Notes under the pieces: model-generated
What the model was told of the DNA's origin: nothing
Database searches by the model: none
What the model saw: the letters and a program-made list of their open reading frames with translations, nothing else
Assembly: GCA_902594145.1 (NCBI GenBank)
Contig: CACJLA010000008.1
Coordinates: 1 to 40,963 of the forward strand
DNA length: 40,963 nt
Origin: an uncultured Alphaproteobacteria bacterium
Lineage (GTDB): Bacteria; Pseudomonadota; Alphaproteobacteria; HIMB59
Direction: 5' to 3'
In this document: piece by piece, positions 36,574-40,963 of the stretch
Layout of the letters: each line of letters opens with the position of its first letter
Position numbering within the stretch: position 1 is the stretch's first letter
Made by a program: the position numbers and the translations under genes

Positions 36574-37902
36574 ATGAATATTAAAGTACCCAGTATTGAC
36601 TACAGCGAAGCAATTAAAAGCTCAGGCTTATTTAAAAAATTGGGTTTTGTTTTATTCGCAGTCGCTGTTTACCGATTAGGAACTTATATTCCTGTTCCAG
36701 GTATTAATTCAGCTGTCCTAGAGCAAATCTTCGAACAACATCAAGGTGGAATTTTGGGAATATTTGATATGTTCTCTGGTGGTGCTTTAATGCGTATGTC
36801 AATTTTTACGCTAGGGGTTATGCCTTATATTTCTGCATCTATTATAATGACATTAATGCAATCCTCTTTTGATAGTTTGAAGGCTCTAAAAGAGCAGGGC
36901 ACACAAGGTAGGAAAAAAATTCAACAGTATACTAGATATTTAACAATAGTTTTGGGTCTTTTTCAAAGCTACGGTATCTCAAACGGAATACTAAATTTGT
37001 CTGATACAGTTGACCCAACCTTAGGAAGTGTTGCTTTTTTTCAAATATCTGCTGTCATAACTATGACTTCAGGAACTATATTTTTAATGTGGTTAGGTGA
37101 GCAAATCACAGAAAATGGCTTTGGAAGTGGAATTTCAATAATAATTTTTTCAGGTATTGTTGCTAATCTTCCATTCGCTATTTTTAACACCTTTGAACTA
37201 GGAAGAACTGGTGCACTCTCAGCTATTGCAATCATATCAATTATTTTCTTACTTCTTATACTCATAGTTGTTATCGTCTTTATAGAAAGAGCTCAAAGAA
37301 GGTTATTAGTTCAATATCCTAAACGCCAGGTGGGAAATAAGGTATTTGGTGGCCAATCCTCTTATCTTCCTATTAAAATAAATATAGCTGGTGTTATCCC
37401 CGCCATTTTTGCTTCATCATTATTACTATTTCCAAATACTATTTCTAATTTTTCACCTGAAAGCACTGGTTTCTTGTCTAGTTTAGGGTTTTACTTATCT
37501 CATGGTAAGCCGCTTTATATGGCCTTTTTTTTCGGTCTAATTGTTTTCTTTGCATTTTTCTATACTAGTATTGTTTTCAACCCTAAAGAACAGGCGGAAA
37601 ATTTAAGAAATAATGGAGGTTTTGTTTTAGGTTATAGACCAGGAGAACAAACGGCTACTTATTTAGAGCATGTCATATACCGCCTAACATTTGTAGGTGC
37701 AGTATACTTAGGTTTAATTGCTCTAATTCCTGAATTCTTAATTGCTAGATTATCAGTTCCTTTTTACCTAGGAGGAACAAGTCTTTTAATCGTTGTTATA
37801 GTGGCAATGGATTTCTTTTCGCAAATTCAAACACAATTATTTTCATCTCAATATGAAAAACTATTAAGTAAAAATAAAGTTTATAAAAGTAAATGGTTAT
37901 AG
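36574..37902 (+). CDS. secY: Protein translocase subunit SecY
   Basis: A 442-residue SecY with the ten membrane helices expected for the channel core. R-L-G-T-Y-I-P-V-P-G-I opens the family signature region, followed by the plug segment F-D-M-F-S-G-G-A. The large cytoplasmic loops near R-A-Q-R-R and Y-R-P-G-E-Q-T are present for SecA and ribosome contact. It pairs with SecE at 14114. Its last 10 bases overlap the adk start. Confidence 0.98.
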   Translation: MNIKVPSIDYSEAIKSSGLFKKLGFVLFAVAVYRLGTYIPVPGINSAVLEQIFEQHQGGILGIFDMFSGGALMRMSIFTLGVMPYISASIIMTLMQSSFDSLKALKEQGTQGRKKIQQYTRYLTIVLGLFQSYGISNGILNLSDTVDPTLGSVAFFQISAVITMTSGTIFLMWLGEQITENGFGSGISIIIFSGIVANLPFAIFNTFELGRTGALSAIAIISIIFLLLILIVVIVFIERAQRRLLVQYPKRQVGNKVFGGQSSYLPIKINIAGVIPAIFASSLLLFPNTISNFSPESTGFLSSLGFYLSHGKPLYMAFFFGLIVFFAFFYTSIVFNPKEQAENLRNNGGFVLGYRPGEQTATYLEHVIYRLTFVGAVYLGLIALIPEFLIARLSVPFYLGGTSLLIVVIVAMDFFSQIQTQLFSSQYEKLLSKNKVYKSKWL

Positions 37903-38447
37903 TTTTTATTGGCCCTCCCGGTTGTGGTAAGGGAACACAAGCAAATATCTTAAAAGACAATATTTTACCAGATTTGAATATTTTAACAGTTAGCTCGCTC
38001 TTAAAAGAGAAATCTCAAGATGAAAGTATTTTAGGTAAAGAAATTAAATATAAAATGGACAATGGTGACTTAATCGAGGATAATATCGTAATCTCAGTAT
38101 TAAAAGAAAAAGTTAACTTTCTTTCCAATGAACAGATATTGATTGATGGTTTTCCTAGAAGTTCCATTCAAGCCGACTCACTCCTTGAGATATTCGATAA
38201 TAAAGAACTAAGTATTATTAACTTTGAAGTTGATGATAGCCAACTTCTTCAGAGAATAAAAAAAAGATCAATGGAAGAGTCTAGAGCAGATGATAGTTTT
38301 TTTGAGAAAAGATTGCAAATTTATAAAAAATCTCACCAAGAAATAACAAATTCTCTCAAAAAAAATTATCTAGTTAATGATATCCAAGCTAATGATGATA
38401 TTAATGCTGTAACTGCTAAAATCGTTGATAAACTTGGATTAAATTAA
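37893..38447 (+). CDS. adk: Adenylate kinase, short-LID form with unusual AMP-binding motif
   Basis: A 184-residue adenylate kinase (ATP + AMP to 2 ADP). The P-loop G-P-P-G-C-G-K-G-T is at 7-15, and the AMP-side D-G-F-P-R is kept. The LID is the short kind without a zinc ribbon (R-I-K-K-R ... S-R-A-D-D). The usual (S/T)-T-G-D-x-L-R motif is replaced by T-V-S-S-L-L-K at 32-38, so the conserved Thr, Gly-Asp and AMP-binding Arg (E. coli Arg36) are Val, Ser-Ser and Lys. Activity is likely because the other catalytic arginines remain, but substrate preference could differ. It starts within the end of secY (10-base overlap), the usual secY-adk order. Confidence 0.93.
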   Translation: MVIVFIGPPGCGKGTQANILKDNILPDLNILTVSSLLKEKSQDESILGKEIKYKMDNGDLIEDNIVISVLKEKVNFLSNEQILIDGFPRSSIQADSLLEIFDNKELSIINFEVDDSQLLQRIKKRSMEESRADDSFFEKRLQIYKKSHQEITNSLKKNYLVNDIQANDDINAVTAKIVDKLGLN

Positions 38448-38458
38448 GGTAATTTATA

Positions 38459-38487
38459 TTGACTTTTAAATACTTTTTCAATATTTT
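38459..38487 (+). promoter_or_regulatory. Strong promoter of the alpha cluster (rpsM-rpsK-rpoA-rplQ)
   Basis: TTGACT (38459-38464) and TATTTT (38482-38487) are exactly 17 bases apart in the 61-base gap after adk. Transcription would begin near 38494, just before the AGGAG ribosome-binding site. It gives the last ribosomal genes and rpoA a start point independent of the upstream block. Confidence 0.6.
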
Positions 38488-38496
38488 CACCCATTC

Positions 38497-38501
38497 AGGA
38501 G
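38497..38501 (+). promoter_or_regulatory. Shine-Dalgarno sequence deciding the TTG start of rpsM
   Basis: AGGAG lies 7 bases before TTG at 38509. It is one of the few clear Shine-Dalgarno sequences in this region and supports the TTG start; no ATG nearby yields the S13 N-terminus. Confidence 0.75.
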
Positions 38502-38508
38502 ATCTCAA

Positions 38509-38886
38509 TTGGCAAGAATAGCAGGTGTAAATTTACCAGTAAATAAAAGAGCTTTAGTTTCTCTTACATATATTCACGGAATTGGTACTAAATATGCCTT
38601 GGATATTTTAAAAGCAAATAGTTTAGATCCTACAAAGAGAATAAAAGATTTTTCTGAGGAAGAGATTTCTAAAATTAGGAAATCTATAGACGAAAGCTAT
38701 ACAGTTGAAGGCGATCTTAGAAGAGTAGTATCTCAAAATATTAAAAGATTAAAAGACTTAGGTTGCTATAGAGGTTTAAGACATCGAAAACAACTCCCTA
38801 CAAGGGGTCAAAGAACACACACAAATGCAAGAACTAGAAAAGGTAAGGCTGTAGCTATCGCTGGAAAGAAAAAAGTAACTAAATAA
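38509..38886 (+). CDS. rpsM: 30S ribosomal protein S13 (TTG start)
   Basis: A 125-residue S13, which bridges to the 50S subunit and contacts P-site tRNA. The start is TTG: it gives [10 protein letters not shown], the normal N-terminus, and has AGGAG 7 bases upstream. The C-terminal R-G-L-R-H-R and [13 protein letters not shown] segments are standard. It opens the alpha cluster behind its own promoter and precedes rpsK by one base. rpmJ (L36), often between secY and rpsM, is absent. Confidence 0.97.
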   Translation: MARIAGVNLPVNKRALVSLTYIHGIGTKYALDILKANSLDPTKRIKDFSEEEISKIRKSIDESYTVEGDLRRVVSQNIKRLKDLGCYRGLRHRKQLPTRGQRTHTNARTRKGKAVAIAGKKKVTK

Positions 38887-38887
38887 A

Positions 38888-39286
38888 ATGGCAAAAACTG
38901 ATAAAAAGTCTTCTGATAAAAAAAAATCAAAAAAAAGCTTTGGACAAAATGGTGTCGTTCATATTAAAAGTTCCTTTAACAATACAATTGTCACTATTTC
39001 TGATGTAAGTGGTAATGCAGTTTCATGGTCCTCCAGTGGATCAATGGGTTTTAGAGGTTCAAAAAAATCTACTCCTTATGCTGCACAAATTGCGACAGAT
39101 GCAGCAGGAAAAAAAGCTTATGATACTGGACTAAGAAAACTTGATGTTCTTATGAAAGGCCCGGGATCTGGAAGAGAATCAGCTCTTAGAGCTCTACAAA
39201 ACATTGGATTTATTATAAATAATATTAAAGACGTCACACCACTTCCACATAATGGATGCAGACCTAAAAAGAAAAGAAGAGTATAA
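38888..39286 (+). CDS. rpsK: 30S ribosomal protein S11
   Basis: A 132-residue S11 of the 30S platform. The basic N-terminus is followed by [15 protein letters not shown], with the Asn-Asn turn typical of S11, and the tail [16 protein letters not shown] is standard. It lies between rpsM (1 base) and rpoA (25 bases). Confidence 0.98.
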   Translation: MAKTDKKSSDKKKSKKSFGQNGVVHIKSSFNNTIVTISDVSGNAVSWSSSGSMGFRGSKKSTPYAAQIATDAAGKKAYDTGLRKLDVLMKGPGSGRESALRALQNIGFIINNIKDVTPLPHNGCRPKKKRRV

Positions 39287-39311
39287 ACTAAATTTATAGG
39301 AGTTAAAAAAA

Positions 39312-40340
39312 TTGATAGAGAATAATTGGATTACCTTGGTTAAACCAAACAAAGTTGATTACAAAATTAGCGATAATAAAAAATTTGGAACTGTAGTTAT
39401 TGAACCTTTGGAAAAAGGCTTTGGTACTACCTTAGGAAACGCTTTAAGAAGAGTACTTTTGTCATCATTGCAAGGTACTGCTATATCCTCTATTAAAATT
39501 AATGGTGTACTTCATGAATTTTCAACAATTGAGGGGGTTAGAGAAGATGTAACAGATATTATTATGAATCTTAAAAATGTTACTTTTAATTCTAAAAGTA
39601 ATCACTCTCAAAAGTTAAGCTTAAATGTAAAAGGTCCTAAAGAAGTTCTTTCTTCAGATTTTGAAGAAAATCCTGAAGTTGAAATAGTTGATAAAGACTC
39701 TGTTATAATGAATGTCGACTCTAACAGAGAAGTAAATTTAGAGATATTCTTAGATATAAACAAAGGTTACATATCAGCTGAAAAAAACATAGCCAATGAA
39801 AATAAAAGTGTTGGTCAAATTATGCTGGATGCCACCTATAGCCCTGTTAAAAGAGTTTCTTTCAATGTTGAAAATTCTCGTATTGGCCAAGACACTGAGT
39901 TTGATAAACTCATTTTAGATATAGAAACTAATGGAACTGTATCTCCAGATGATGCTGCTGCATTAGCTGCAAGAATCCTTCAAGATCAGCTCAAACCTTT
40001 CATTAATTTTGAAGAGCCTACCGAAGATGAAAGAAAAAAACTACAATCTTCAAATGAACCACAGTTTAATAAAAACCTTCTAAAGAAAGTTGATGAACTT
40101 GAACTATCTGTTAGATCAGCAAACTGTCTAAAAAATGACAATATTTTTTATATTGGTGATTTAGTTCAAAAAACAGAAGGTGAAATGCTTAGAACACCAA
40201 ATTTTGGTAGAAAGTCTCTTGATGAAATTAAGGAAGTTCTATCCTCAATGAGCCTTTCTATGGGAATGGACTTACCAGGTTGGCCTCCAGAAAACATAGA
40301 AGAATTATCTAAGAAATATGAAGATCCATTTAAGGTATAA
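39312..40340 (+). CDS. rpoA: DNA-directed RNA polymerase subunit alpha (TTG start)
   Basis: A 342-residue alpha subunit. TTG at 39312 gives M-I-E-N-N-W, the alphaproteobacterial N-terminus, and AGGAG at 39298-39302 lies 9 bases before it. The N-terminal assembly domain ([17 protein letters not shown]) runs to about 235. The C-terminal domain that binds UP elements and activators keeps Arg268 and Asn271 (E. coli Arg265 and Asn268). The stop overlaps the rplQ start by one base. Confidence 0.98.
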   Translation: MIENNWITLVKPNKVDYKISDNKKFGTVVIEPLEKGFGTTLGNALRRVLLSSLQGTAISSIKINGVLHEFSTIEGVREDVTDIIMNLKNVTFNSKSNHSQKLSLNVKGPKEVLSSDFEENPEVEIVDKDSVIMNVDSNREVNLEIFLDINKGYISAEKNIANENKSVGQIMLDATYSPVKRVSFNVENSRIGQDTEFDKLILDIETNGTVSPDDAAALAARILQDQLKPFINFEEPTEDERKKLQSSNEPQFNKNLLKKVDELELSVRSANCLKNDNIFYIGDLVQKTEGEMLRTPNFGRKSLDEIKEVLSSMSLSMGMDLPGWPPENIEELSKKYEDPFKV

Positions 40341-40696
40341 TGAAACACGGGCTCAAACAAAGAAAGTTGAATAGAACATCATCTCATAGATTAGCTTTAC
40401 TAAAAAACTTATCTATCAGTCTTATTAAGCATGAAACTATTACAACAACTACTGAAAAAGCCAAAGAACTCAGACCGTTTATTGAGAAATTGGTGACCAA
40501 AGCAAAAAATGATAATTTAAGTAACAGAAAATATATACTGGCAAAGCTTTTTAATAATAAGGAAGCTTGTCAAAAACTTTTTTCTGAAATTTCTAAAGAA
40601 CAGAAAAATAGAAATGGTGGATATACTCGTATTATCAAAAAAGGCAATAGGTTTGGCGATTTTGCCCATACAAGTATCATTCAGTTTGTAAAATAA
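40340..40696 (+). CDS. rplQ: 50S ribosomal protein L17
   Basis: A 118-residue L17. [17 protein letters not shown] and the T-T-T-E-K-A-K-E-L-R-P segment are standard, and it ends in G-G-Y-T-R-I-I-K with a short tail. It closes the ribosomal cluster. crcB begins 6 bases later, with no terminator between them. Confidence 0.98.
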   Translation: MKHGLKQRKLNRTSSHRLALLKNLSISLIKHETITTTTEKAKELRPFIEKLVTKAKNDNLSNRKYILAKLFNNKEACQKLFSEISKEQKNRNGGYTRIIKKGNRFGDFAHTSIIQFVK

Positions 40697-40702
40697 TAAT
40701 CA

Positions 40703-40963
40703 ATGTCATCTTATTTAGCGCTCGTGATAGGTGCTATATTAGGATCTAGCTTTCGTTACTTCATCACTCTTTTAAATTTTACTATTTTAGGGCTACCTGC
40801 AGCAACTATATTAGTGAATATTATTGGATCTGCTTTGGCAGGTTATTTTTTAAATAGATTTAATGGTGCATTATATATTTTTGTTTATATCGGTTTTTTT
40901 GGGAGTTTTACTACTCTATCTTCCTTCAATATGGAACTATTTTCACTAGTATCGGATAAATCT
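40703..40963 (+). CDS. crcB: Fluoride channel CrcB/Fluc, N-terminal part
   Basis: The first 87 codons of a small membrane protein that runs off the right edge. Two full membrane segments (about 4-24 and 31-50) and a third (about 56-75) are visible. The Fluc family signature is present: Asn39 in V-N-I-I-G-S and G-F-F-G-S-F-T-T-L-S-S-F at 64-75. The family exports fluoride as a dual-topology dimer. No fluoride riboswitch fits in the 6 bases after rplQ, so the gene is probably expressed by read-through from the ribosomal genes. Confidence 0.9.
   Translation, partial: MSSYLALVIGAILGSSFRYFITLLNFTILGLPAATILVNIIGSALAGYFLNRFNGALYIFVYIGFFGSFTTLSSFNMELFSLVSDKS

Overview
The window comes from a low-GC (roughly one third G+C by eye), densely packed alphaproteobacterium of the streamlined marine kind (SAR11/HIMB59-like lifestyle). 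The class assignment rests on family resemblance: the RpoA N-terminus (M-I-x-x-N-W), a two-subunit formate dehydrogenase like FDH1 of Methylorubrum, and the order rlmB - tRNA-Tyr - tRNA-Gly - tuf - tRNA-Trp - secE. The exact clade is inference. Genes mostly overlap by 1-17 bases or sit 2-30 bases apart. All four complete tRNAs encode CCA.

Positions 1-6281 form a formate oxidation block. It holds the 3' end of moeA (molybdenum/tungsten insertion), a small TusA-like sulfur carrier on the minus strand, a LysR-type regulator, a fused FdsG-FdsB diaphorase subunit and the large FdsA catalytic subunit. A 9-base inverted repeat lies just upstream of the fused subunit. A 90-residue protein of unknown function converges on it.

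Positions 6282-11671 are looser. They contain tRNA-Thr(UGU), a DUF805 membrane protein, a YbbA/YbbP-type ABC exporter and a divergent TesA-type lysophospholipase whose start codon overlaps that of ybbA. A decayed 5' half of a tRNA closes the segment, in the same orientation as the intact tRNA-Thr. That geometry could mean the segment was inserted at a tRNA, but no integrase is present.

Positions 11672-40696 are information processing: rlmB (minus strand), then trnY, trnG, tuf, trnW, secE, nusG, rplKAJL, rpoBC, rpsL, rpsG, fusA, and directly the S10, spc and alpha clusters through rplQ. The former rif, str, S10, spc and alpha operons are run together into one block of about 28 kb, all on the plus strand. 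The only gaps with convincing promoters are upstream of trnY, rpsL and rpsM. There is one tuf (before secE, none after fusA), and rpmD (L30) is missing between rpsE and rplO. crcB (fluoride channel) begins 6 bases after rplQ and runs off the end.

I see no phage, IS element, CRISPR array or defence system. The points most worth a second look are the perfect 11-base GC-rich inverted repeat inside nusG, the loss of one zinc-site cysteine in RpoC, the altered AMP-binding motif of Adk, the shared CATG start of ybbA/tesA, the tRNA remnant, and the predicted near-leaderless rpsL promoter.
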